Assembly: GCA_029532415.1 (NCBI GenBank)
Contig: JAQOTA010000040.1
Span: 1 to 64,000 of the forward strand
DNA: 64,000 bases
DNA from: Marasmius tenuissimus
Taxonomy: Eukaryota; Basidiomycota; Agaricomycetes; Agaricales; Marasmiaceae
Direction of reading: 5' to 3'
Numbering within the stretch: the first letter of the stretch is position 1; each line of letters starts with the position of its first letter. Shown in pieces: positions 45,958-55,939 of this stretch. Under the pieces are notes generated by a model. The model did not search any database. It was not told the origin of the DNA and was given only the letters and a program-made list of their open reading frames with translations. A program made the position numbers and the translations under genes.

Positions 45958-48900
45958 CTAGCTGTTGGGTACATAACACGAGCGTTGTAAGTCACCGCTA
46001 TGGTCAAGAATAGCCCATTGATTAGATGGGTGTGGAATGCGGCCAACAAGACACTGCACACTAGTAATGTCAACCACTTCCTTGGCCCCCATTCTGGAGT
46101 AGTAGGGCATTTTTAAACCATTTCCTTCCTTGATGTTGGTGCATTGATGGATCCCCGCAAGTAATAGAGTTGTGTCGTCTTCAATTCCGAGGGAGGGTGT
46201 AGCAGGAAAAGGGACTACGAAAATGTGATTAAACTGGCCATAGAATGTTTGGTTGACGAATTGCGGGTGTCGCCCTCGACGGGAAGCATGAATATCAACA
46301 AGTAGATCATACTATCATGGCCACCGTTGAGCTCCTGACAAAAATGGCGACTGCTGAGACTTACTTTAACCCAGGTAGTGTCTCTTGTGTCTTCCTGCGG
46401 CTTCTCAAGGCTCGACGCCTTCATATCATCACCTGCCTCCAGACGCCGAACCTTTCCCCACTGGGAAACCCTGTCACCTTGATAGTGCTTGTTGATTTCG
46501 GCAATGGTGGTGTCGTACCGAGTCGCAAGGCAGATTTTGATTTTTTCGTGCCAAAGAGAAGGTATTGTCGTCGATGGTTTTGACGGGGGAAGCAGGATAC
46601 AAGTCAGGTCTGGGTCATCAAAACACATCAGTATGACCTACAAACAAAACCCAACATAATGTAGACCAACGTACAGTCTGGATGAGAAAAGGAACCACTT
46701 GGGGTTTTCATCGCTCGTTTTTTGTGAGGTCGCATCTCGAGTTTGTCATGCAAGTTATACATGATTTTGATGTGAGAAAGCTGCACGAATGATGTGATGT
46801 AGTTGTCAATTGCAGCGAAGGGGTGGCGGCGACTCTTAATAGCAGGCTGTAGCCACCCACAGTAGTGTTCCATTGGAAATGCCCAGTAAGTCCACACTGG
46901 TCCGACCCATTTGAGTCCGTCAACAATATGAAGGAGGGCATGAAGAGTAAGGGGGCAAGCACGAGCACATTCGGGGTCATATTGGTAGTATAATCTATGA
47001 CGATGGCAGTGAGCAATAAAATATTAACTGACTGTCATGGCATGCTTACTTTTCGTACTCTTCAACCCAGGCTTTGAAGCCGTGACGTACCTCCTCCACC
47101 CGGGATGTGGATAACTCGAATTCCAGGCATAGTTTGATTAGCTTGACCAACTCAATAAAATGCCGGTAGTAGACTGGTCGGGGAAAGCGGTCTTTAAGGA
47201 GAACAGCACCAAGATGCTGGAACCAAGATGAGTAGGCATCGGCAGTCATGGCGGTCTTGTCGTCGGCAATGTCAGGAGGTTTTGTCCCGAATGCTGAAGG
47301 TATGTGTTTTCCCGCCGCCAGTGTCTCTTTTCCAACAGTCTCCCAGATTCCCGCTTTGAACTCATACTCCCCACTGCCCTCATCAAGGTCCTTATAGGTA
47401 CCAGTCCAGAGACTGATCAAATTTTTTGCGTTGTTCTCGAACACGAGATGCATAAAATCGAAGGGAAAGGAATATGGATAGATGACAGAGGATAGGTTGT
47501 AGAAGATTGAGGTCCCTTTGATTCCATATTGAGTGGAGAGTGTTTTGGCAGCGGTGAGCGTGTCGGCAAACTGTACTTCTTCTGCTTGGGCCCGCATCTG
47601 AGTATGTGAGCGCATTGGCAGGTTGAGAGGTTTGTAGCAGTGAACGGTGTCTGGGTCATCATCAACAGATGGATAGGAGGAACGATCAAGAGGGACATAG
47701 TAAATCTTGCCGTCTGGCACTCGTACACCATGTATGTTGCACCAGTGGCAAGGTCGGAGACCATTATGACCAACAGTGCGTGATGCCATTGACATAGCTG
47801 GGATGTCTCCAAAGATAATCATCAAGAACGTGCGAAGCGTGAAACCATCTTCTTGAGAAACATCAAAAGCGTGGGTGCCCCTTGATAAGATCATCAACTC
47901 TTGGACTAGAGGCCAAAGGAATGAGTCGAAGTCTTTTGGCTTCTTGGGACCTGGAATCACCCCAACACACAGGACGTTCTCAAGGTGGAACCGAATCTCG
48001 GGCGGTAGGTTGTAAAGAAAGATGAGGAGTGGCCAACACGTCTTCTTCCGACGACGCCAAGGTGCAAACCCGTCAGTCGACAATCTAAGTGCGATATCGT
48101 GCTTGTCCTCAAAGTGCTTGAATGGCAGCTCAATGTCTCCTACTGAAACATTGGTTTTTCACAGCTCTTCGTACAGCTTCCCATCAAACACGTCACGAAT
48201 TCCTCTATCAGGTGACTTCTGGAACGTGGAGCAGTACTTCAGCTTCTCAATCATAGAGAGGTTGTGGTAGTAAGCGATTAGTCGGGGAATGAGGGGGATG
48301 TAAGTGAAACACTTTTGTGGTCAACCGGATCCCTCTGCTCGATATTGGGGCTCCTTGCAGTCAAAACATTGCTTGTCTTTGTCTCGGGCGCCAACAAAAA
48401 GACAGCAAGAATTGATGCAACAGTCATAGTATGTTGGCATGAACTGAGAGAGCCACTTTGCTCGGGCAGCCGTAACCTTCCAAGACTGTACGTTGGATTC
48501 TGGAAAAGCACAGCTAAGAGATTCGAAAGCATCAACCGTCATATGATTCTTGATTTTGAGTGCAAAATGACGGAGTAGTGCTATCTCATCATCGGTAAGT
48601 TCTAGTCCTTTGAGCAAAAAAAGTGAAATGAGGACATTGGTGTTACCACGAATTGATGCTAACTACTCACCGAAGTCAACCAACTCCCTTTCCAACTCAT
48701 CATCCATAGCATCCTCTAAGCTGATCCCATCGAATCCCGCTTCCACGTAGTCGGCCTCCTCCATGTCTTGCAACCAATCAACGCCATGCTCATCATCAAG
48801 GGCCTGGTCGTGCTCTCTCTCTTCCTCGTCTTCACTCTCTGGCGCATCCTCAATGGTTATGGTCCTGGGCCGTAGAACTCTTGGTTCTGGCATAGACGTC

Positions 48901-49340
48901 TGCGGTAAAGGGTCCTGGTGGAAGACAGCACCCATCGCAACGTCACCAGTGCCATCTCCTAACCCCGCAAAAACCTCTTCATTTCCCTCCCCTGCATTCA
49001 ACCCAAACAGAGGTCCATCCACAACAGTCATATTGTGATCATCACCAATAGGATCCAGAGCCGAAGCCTCTCCTATGTCTTCCTGACAATCACCATGTGC
49101 ACCTTCATCATCACTAGGAATGTCAACATCCATCGCGAGGCTCTCGGCGTCAGACTCATCAAAGTCAACATCAAATGTAGGGCGGCGACGGCGGGTTCGA
49201 TTGGGAATGTCAACTTGAGGTCGGGATTTTCCTTCCAGGTGAGCTTGGATTGTTTTCTCGTTGAGTTTGCGACCACAATGGGGGCAGATACTAGACGTGG
49301 AGCGAGATTTTTTCGATTTAGAGGGACGTCCAGGTGGCAT
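45958..49340 (-). pseudogene. Tnp2-type CACTA transposase with two in-frame TGA codons
   Basis: DDE transposase of the plant/fungal CMC superfamily. ATG at 49340 opens MPPGRPSKSKKSRS and a C2-type zinc motif CPHCGRKLNEKTIQAH, then an acidic region. The Tnp2 core reads LRLSTDGFAPW, LLIFLYNLPPEIRFHLENVL, VIPGPKKPKDFDSFLWPLV and PCHWCNIHGVRVPDGKIYYV. After an intron come LTLHALLHIVDGLKWVGPVW and TYWAFPMEHYCGWLQPAIKS. After two more, TFYGQFNHIFVVPF and VQCLVGRIPHPSNQWAILDH end at 45958. Inside the conserved stretch two stops interrupt an otherwise open frame: TGA at 48321-48323 and TGA at 48159-48161. Both would be CGA (Arg) after a single C-to-T change at a CpG. No intron fits at either. Roughly 1,000 codons in total. 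Confidence 0.82.
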
Positions 49341-49636
49341 GGTTCTCCCGGTATAATGCTGGCATATTCAGGATGGTTTATTGATATCGCTCAACGCGGG
49401 CAGTTATAGGGATCCGAACTTGGTGAAGAGGAGAAAAATGACAAATATATATCACGCTAGTCATCCAAATCATACAGGATACATGATCGCTACGCGGTCA
49501 CATGTGCGAGTCTGAAACCGCTGAGCATTAGAACAAGAGAGTGAAAAGAATATAAATCAAACCCGTACCTTTCAGTAGGTCAACCAAAGTTGACCCCCAA
49601 CTGCTACCTTCAAGCAATTCCCGCATATCACACACC

Positions 49637-50600
49637 ATGTCTTCATTCTCTGCCAACACTCGCTACCAACAATGGCGGGATCTTGCCAATTAACCAGGGT
49701 CCAGCCATGCCAAATGGCCAGAACACACCTGGTATTCAACAGTCAATCTCACCTGAACGAATGTACACTGACTGGTGATGAACTTATCATAGCTGTGACT
49801 TTCCCCACTCTGTACCACTTTGGACAGCTGCCCCCCGGTCTTCCAGGTACCAGCCCTTTGATGCCTGGTGTTCAATTCAACATTGGTGCAGGTGCGAGTC
49901 CTGGGTCTCAACCAACGTGGAGTCAACAATGGGATGCACTTCAAGGTAATGTAGCCTCCTCACTGATCCAATTTGCTGCTGAATTGTCCTCGTATAGCCG
50001 AGATGGTTCGTCTCCAGGGCCTGGCAGTGTCTATGAACACATCAGGTGTCGCAGATTCAAGCATGCATCGGAATGTTGAACGTGGAGCTGCCTCTGTGCC
50101 AGCTCCCTTGACCGAAGGTGATGGAGAAGGTGAAGGTACTGGCAGTGATCAGACTGCGGCCATAATCGAGGTTATTCACAAGCCAAAGGGAGAGGCAGGT
50201 AGTCGACAGAAGGGATACAATCTGCAGGACGCGATGAGGATGACAGACGACAAGGATTTACCAGGAATTCTTGGTATGGTGATGTTTGCTCGTTTTCACC
50301 AGCACGTGTTGAGCTGATTTCTCTCACAGTCTGTGGTCCGTTTGAGCGCCGTACGCGCGGGGATCAAATATCATCGCAGCTATCGTCGACAAGACCTTGA
50401 GGTCATCAGCAATGTTTGTAAACTGGTGTGTGCAACTCGTTTCTACTCAATTCAACCAATCTCATGTATCATACCTTACCCAGGTTGTGAAGAATATTCC
50501 CTACCTCACCAAGAAACGGTTCCCTACATATTGGCCCATTACCGAAGCATTGAAACAGCACATCAACAACCGCCGAAGCTACTTGAATAGTCAGTCTTAG
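49637..50600 (+). CDS. second passenger gene of the CACTA element, structure uncertain
   Basis: Divergent from the transposase gene. Exons suggested by clean donors and acceptors give INQGPAMPNGQNTPGIQQSI, then GQLPPGLPGTSPLMPGVQFN and GSQPTWSQQWDALQ. After a GTAATG...TATAG intron comes AEMVRLQGLAVSMNTSGVAD, and later KPKGEAGSRQKGYNLQDAMR. A final exon reads VVKNIPYLTKKRFPTYWPIT and ends RSYLNSQS at 50600. The end looks like the helical domain often encoded next to Tnp2 and KDZ transposases in mushrooms. The ATG at 49637 (MSSFSANTRYQQ) is out of frame with the downstream proline-rich exon. Either a first intron is missed or the gene is frameshifted. Function unknown. Confidence 0.45.
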
Positions 50601-51717
50601 TGGTACGGCGGCAACCCTCACAGTTCATGAATCCCCTTGTCAACCCATTCCCTGACCTGTATACTAAGGTTGTGTCTCTGCTATCCAGTTTCTATATATT
50701 TCTTCACATAGTCCTGATGTTTCAAGCGTGGTGTATTGATCTGCTCTGTATCCATATGATACGGACAAATGGAATCTGGTCGATCTCTTCGCATTTATGG
50801 TCCGGAAAAGCCGTGAGCGTGTCCCAAATGCCAATGGCACTGTCCCTCACTGTCCATGTAGGCCGTGGATTCGAGTCGAATTCTCCCTGATTCCAGGGTG
50901 ACTTCAAAGTGAAATTCATCCGCTTGAGGATGACATCAATGGAGGTCAGTATCCCTTGGACTGATTTTTCAATGGATAACCCAATTAATTGGACGATCTT
51001 AAACCCAAGGACTTTCACTTGTATCTCACTAGTCGCCATTTCAGGAGAAAGTCGGATTGAATCCACGTAATAAGCGGTTGAAAGCCATCTGCTTTCTTTC
51101 GGGTTACTTTCACCTGGTGTGAGGCACATAGTGGCAACCAAGGTGGTGAGTTGCTCGCTCTACACGCAGGTATCAGACAGATACTGATATCAATTACAGC
51201 TCAAATAAACAGGTCACACTCGAGACCATCAAGTGCAACACGGGAGAGTTTTAACGATACACAATCAGTTAACTTAGTCTGGATCCCACACTGCCTTGAC
51301 GCCGTACTTCAAGTTATCTCTTTTTTATATATTGAGTTGGATTGCTTTTATACACCTACATGCTTTTATTGGGCCCGATGGCTGGAATCGCCCACTCGGA
51401 TAAGCACCGGTAGCATCGAGCGACCTGGTGAAAAAGCATTGGCCCAGCCGCCCAACGGTCCCAAACGGCCAATGTCTGAAATGACGCAATCTAATCCATT
51501 GTTCATCTCTCGCGGGGAAATTCACTCTCAAATGAGAGCAAAGTCACTCTTGAACAGTGTGAAATTGCGGAAAATAAACAGAGCGGAAATCACTCTGTTT
51601 TCACTCTTTCAGGGTTCACTCAGTATTCAATCGAATGTTGCTCTATAACACACCGATACTCGCTCGTTATCAGAGTGAATATACAGAGTGAATTTCACCT
51701 CCTCTGGGGCACACAGT
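50601..51717. other. right internal and subterminal region of the CACTA element
   Basis: No gene is assigned. Open frames at 50722-51141 (-) and 51151-51648 (+) lack motifs. From about 51510 the sequence is crowded with TCACTC/GAGTGA motifs, the subterminal repeats of the transposon. Confidence 0.45.
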
Positions 51718-51718
51718 G

Positions 51719-53290
51719 CTGGGTGGATGTTGAGTCACAACGCACGTCGTCGATTTGTCAGCATCCGCAGCGTTCACCACCACCACCACTCTCAGAATCA
51801 GATGCTCAGATCTCAGAACTCGGCCCTCGTCTCAGGGTACACCTCATGCCTCATGACCATCAACCTTCCGCACAAACGATATTCAAAATCTCAACCGTCA
51901 ATGACTGGAAGTCCGCAGAGAAAGTATGTACAAAGTCCCGAGTCACTCAGCCACCTCAAGGGCGCCAACTGCTATGATCTATGTGCTGCTTAGGCGCCTC
52001 CCCTGAATTAATTCATACCCTCAGCTCCATGGTACTCAGCGCTCTAATCTCAGCCTCAGTCTTACTTATAATCTCCTCGACCCAGATCAATTTGGCTTCT
52101 GGCGCGTGGTACGGAGGTGGATAGGTGGAACTGAGCCGAGTCGGTTATGTAGCTATTCTTTGAAAGGGCAAGAGCGATGGTTATATAAATGTCTACTAGC
52201 GATGCTTAAATGGTAGAAATTAAAGGTAGTTGGTATCACTGACGTCATTGATATTTAAAACCCACAAGCACCCACAACTCCCTTTAACTGACTTCCGATG
52301 TTTCGGTTTGCTCACGGTACCAAATAATTTCCTAGCCGGTCCCCGGAAGCGTCTGCCTAATTCGAGTAATTTCGATTTGTGTTTCATGTGATCGCTGACT
52401 GCTCAAAGAGAACACACGGCTGATCCACATAAAATGGCACAAGCTCGAAGATGAGTGATACGAAGCATCGGTAGTCCCCAATCTCTCGTACACCCCGATG
52501 TTGAAGCACAATGTTTCGTGGCCCTTTCTTACCTGTCCACAACTATTACGGCAGTGGTCTGTCGCAACTGCAAGGTTCCGTACCTTGCATAGCCGCCAGT
52601 CAAATTACACACTATGGCACGGGTAAGATCACACTTTGTACCCCGAAGGCCGTATGGACACCCACTTCGAACAGAGAAGTAGAATCAGGAACATAGTATG
52701 TGTATTAGGCCCTATTGGCTCCCATAGCTCGTGCACAAGAATCACAAGAATACAAATACCATCGTGAATACGAGTGTCATCGCAAGGTGTATTACCATCT
52801 TCCAGCCGCCAAGCCTTGGTTACCTTCATGTGCATCGCAGTCGCGGCCCCCGTTGGTGCAGAGGGTCTCTTCCCTTCGGACTACGCGCATGACACATAGT
52901 CGGAGTGGATTGTGCGCTGCGCGATGAGCCAGGAGTCGGTACAGGTGATTTGCTCTTAAAGTCGTCAGTCGTATGTACTGACCGTTGCCTTGTCAACACA
53001 ACAAAAGAGAACCTTTGTACCGTAGACAAATGTCAAAGGCAAACTCGCAATCTGATTGGCTAACAACTGCAAGTGCTGTGCAACCCCGTGATCGGTTCAT
53101 GAACTCGCCCGACTGCACGGGCCTGCGAGGAGCCGGCCGCAGGCCGGGCGACGAGCAGCGCTCCTTTGCTCATTGCGTGCATCCGCAGGGGTCGCTGCTC
53201 GTAACTGGTAGAATGCGGCACTGCTGTATATTTGCAGGCGATGACCGCGAGCTTGGTGCATCCTTTCGTGGGTTTCCCCAAACTTCGGGA
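51719..53290. other. right flank of the CACTA element to NACHT copy 2
   Basis: No recognisable gene. Several open frames of 60-100 codons overlap on both strands without motifs. The downstream flank of the NACHT gene lies at the right end. Confidence 0.45.
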
Positions 53291-55939
53291 TCAAGGCGGG
53301 AGGAGAACAGTGAATTGCTTCTTCAGATCCTCAGCTTCCTTTGCAAACTCTTCCGGAAAGGTCTGTACAGGGATTCGACCGTCAGTCACTTGAAACGGCA
53401 TAGCAAAACAAAACGGAAATCCTTGCCTCAATCCATTTCAGGAATTCCTTCCGACATTCTGTCCTATCGGGTAGCACCACTGGCGAATAGTCTCGCGCTA
53501 AATCGAGAAAATTTCGACAGTGCAACAAGAGCTCTCTTCCAAGATGACAATGCCGCAGAAGCGATGAACACAACAGACTCCAAAAAATGTAATCCATCTC
53601 TTTCCTGTGTTCATCACTCTGAACATCACTCTTGAGGACTGCTCTGAATTTAGACACGAAAGTCTTAACAAGTTGCAGACAAGCTTTCTGGTATGAGACA
53701 TGAGCTGAATCGTTCGATCTCCCTTTGGACAGATCACAGTGACAGTCGGCGAGCCGAAACGACATTTGACGTGGGTCAGCACTGTCTACCCGGAAGGTCT
53801 GACGAGGTTCCACCGTGCACCCGGTGGCAAGAAGAACTGCCCACTGTACAATGTAGTGGTTGATGGACACGTTTGGAGAGAGCTCGAGGTGGAAACATTC
53901 GGGGCGTTTCGACAACCTGTTCATCAGATGTTCCACGAGATTGGCCGCGTTTTTGTCTTTCTGTGAGCCATAGTCCAGTCAGTATGAGGCCACCTGAGAC
54001 ATCAGAAAGAGAATTCACACTCACATATCTCTGAATCCAGGACACCAAGTCCGAGAATGTCTGATCCCAGTTCGGAGAGAGGGTTCTCACTCTCGTGGGA
54101 TCGGGCCTCAGTTCGGGCCAGAATTGCTGTGGACGATAGTGTAGAATATGTTTACAGAAGAACACAGAGGCGAGGTCAATGTTCCTCAACTCGTCCAACA
54201 AGTCCCGAGTTGGTTCACATTGTGAGATGCAGAAGCCAATCCATCCCGTGAAGAAAATGTTAGTTTTATCAAGGATGAATAGATCGAGGCTGTAAACGCA
54301 GAGTTGAGAAGAAGTTGGGGTTCAAATAATAAGTGGTTTCATACCTATACGTCCGCATCCGATCCGTTGAGAGCTTCCGAAGCCACCGTTGCGCAATGAC
54401 ATACGTCTGCGTAGTTATGTCAACATAGAAGATGCCCGACCGCAGAAAGTCAACGAGGAAATCCCTGAATAAGGTGTGGTGCAGCTGAATCTCGTCCTCC
54501 ACTCCGCGGATGTCCAGCAGTGAATGAATGCCTCGTGTTGTCCGGGCCACTTGGCCCGGGGGTAGACCTAACAGTAGCTCAATGCATTTGGGTGATGGTG
54601 GGAGATAAGGTGGAAGTATGAGAATGACTGCAAGAATGGGGAGAATTGAGCCGTGGTCGGCACTGGTGCCCAGGATGAGATGGTACAGTGCATCAAGCTC
54701 GAAATAGGGCGATGTTCCTGGGAAATAGGGCGATGTTCCTGGGAAATAGGGCGATGCTCCTGGGAAATAGGGCGATGTTCCTGGGGGACGAGGTGGATTG
54801 TACTCGAGTATGACACGGAGTTGCATGACGGGATGCTGATATGCCAGCTTGATGAACTTGACAGCAGTCACAGCATAGACAAACTGACCACTGCTCTTCT
54901 GAACCAAGGCTGTCAGGTCTTCCTCTGAAGGCCATGGCTTCGGGAATCGTAATGAGGTATACTGTGGACTGGTGGAGATCTCCTGAAAGCTGTGAAGGTA
55001 ATAGCATGTGATGTCTTCGCCAGGCGAGCAGGCGTCATCCAGTGAGACGACTTTGGTGAGCCGACCAAGAGGTTCGGCGTCGAAGGCTTCCTGGATCCAC
55101 GATTCCGGACGACCGCAAATCAGGAATCGCAATGGAAATCGGGACTTCTTTTCGAAGGCAGATTGGATGATGGCGAGAACGCGTAACTGGGTTTTCTTGT
55201 CACTACATTCGTCCAGTCCGTCAATGACGACTATGTTTGCAGCAGGTGTGAAGATCGTCGGAGTAGAGGAAAAAGTGATTGTCGAGAAGAAAGCCCAAAC
55301 AGCCTCTAGCGGCGCGAGCAAGCTCCTAGGCCATTCTCGCCAGCTCCATCTCGTGGTAGACTCGAGAACTAATTCATTGAATTGATCTTCTATGCTGGCT
55401 TCCAAGATGCGAGGGTCTGTCGAAATCTGTTGATCAATAATACGATGCACGGATGGTGTTGTCGAAACGAGACCATGGGCAATAGTGAGCATGAGGGCGT
55501 GAGGGCCATTGCGTTTGGGGTCGGATCGAGAGAAGAAGAACGAGGACGCTAGGCGGCCTTCCTTTTCGCACAACGTGGCAATGCTCATGGCAACAGCTGA
55601 CTTTCCAACGCCGGCGAGACCTGAGACCCAGCAGATGGGATGATCGTGCCCTTTGGCCAAAATCCACTCATAAATGATCCTGAGAATCTCCTGGCGGGTA
55701 CCTTCGAGACACTCGCCTCGTTCAAACTGTCGCTCTGCAGTATGGGAAGCGCCAACGGCCGAAACTGCAGCACGAAGGGTTTTCAGCGCTAGAAAAGAAC
55801 ATTTGGAAGTCAAGACGATTTTGGTCAAAAGGACGGGGTACTGACGACTGAAAACCATATTCAAGTCCCTTTGGTTACGAACACCAATCAAGCCCTCTCC
55901 TCTAACCTGCTTCGACGAGTGATAACAACCTGCGTTCAT
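53291..55939 (-). CDS. NACHT-domain STAND (NLR-like) protein, copy 2, with in-frame minisatellite
   Basis: Paralogue of the gene at 25577-28064, in opposite orientation. From ATG 55939 (MNAGCYHSSKQVRGEGLIGV) an in-frame intron (GTCAGT...TTCTAG) joins to LKTLRAAVSAVGASHTAERQ and FERGECLEGTR. Walker A is VSGLAGVGKSAVAMSI, Walker B is NIVVIDGLDECSDKKTQLRV, then FPLRFLICGRPESWIQEAF. After the NACHT core four tandem copies of PG(T/A)SPYF stand where copy 1 has a single GPQSPF. Later exons give GWIGFCISQCEPTRDLLDEL, NWDQTFSDLVSWIQRY, then RLSKRPECFHLELSPNVSIN. A 64-nt intron (53363-53426) has GC-AG ends at the same place as in copy 1; skipping it gives TFPEEFAKEAEDLKKQFTVL and the stop at 53291. 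The reading frame is also open upstream of 55939, but without a Met, so an earlier exon is possible. Confidence 0.82.
54702..54785. repeat. four 21-bp tandem repeats inside NACHT copy 2
   Basis: Four consecutive units of aaatagggcgatgttcctggg, three identical and one with a single T-to-C change. On the coding strand they encode PGTSPYF (one PGASPYF). The unit is a multiple of three, so copy number can change without breaking the frame. The low divergence suggests recent expansion. Confidence 0.9.

Larger units (their letters stand above)
42770..51718. mobile_element. CACTA/CMC (EnSpm-type) DNA transposon, about 8.9 kb
   Basis: The left end CACTATGGGCCCCAGA and the inverted right end CACTGTGTGCCCCAGA agree at 14 of 16 positions, and similarity continues into GAG.TGAAA.TCACTC. 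Subterminal regions on both sides carry many CACTCTGTTTTC/ACAGAGTGAA motifs in both orientations (for example 43767 and 51591), as CACTA ends do. The interior encodes a Tnp2-type transposase (minus strand) and two further genes. I find no perfect 3-bp target duplication (TGC left, CTG right), so the exact end could be off by a base or the flanks have mutated. A foldback element has inserted near its left end. Two TGA codons disable the transposase, so this copy is probably not autonomous. Confidence 0.75.
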
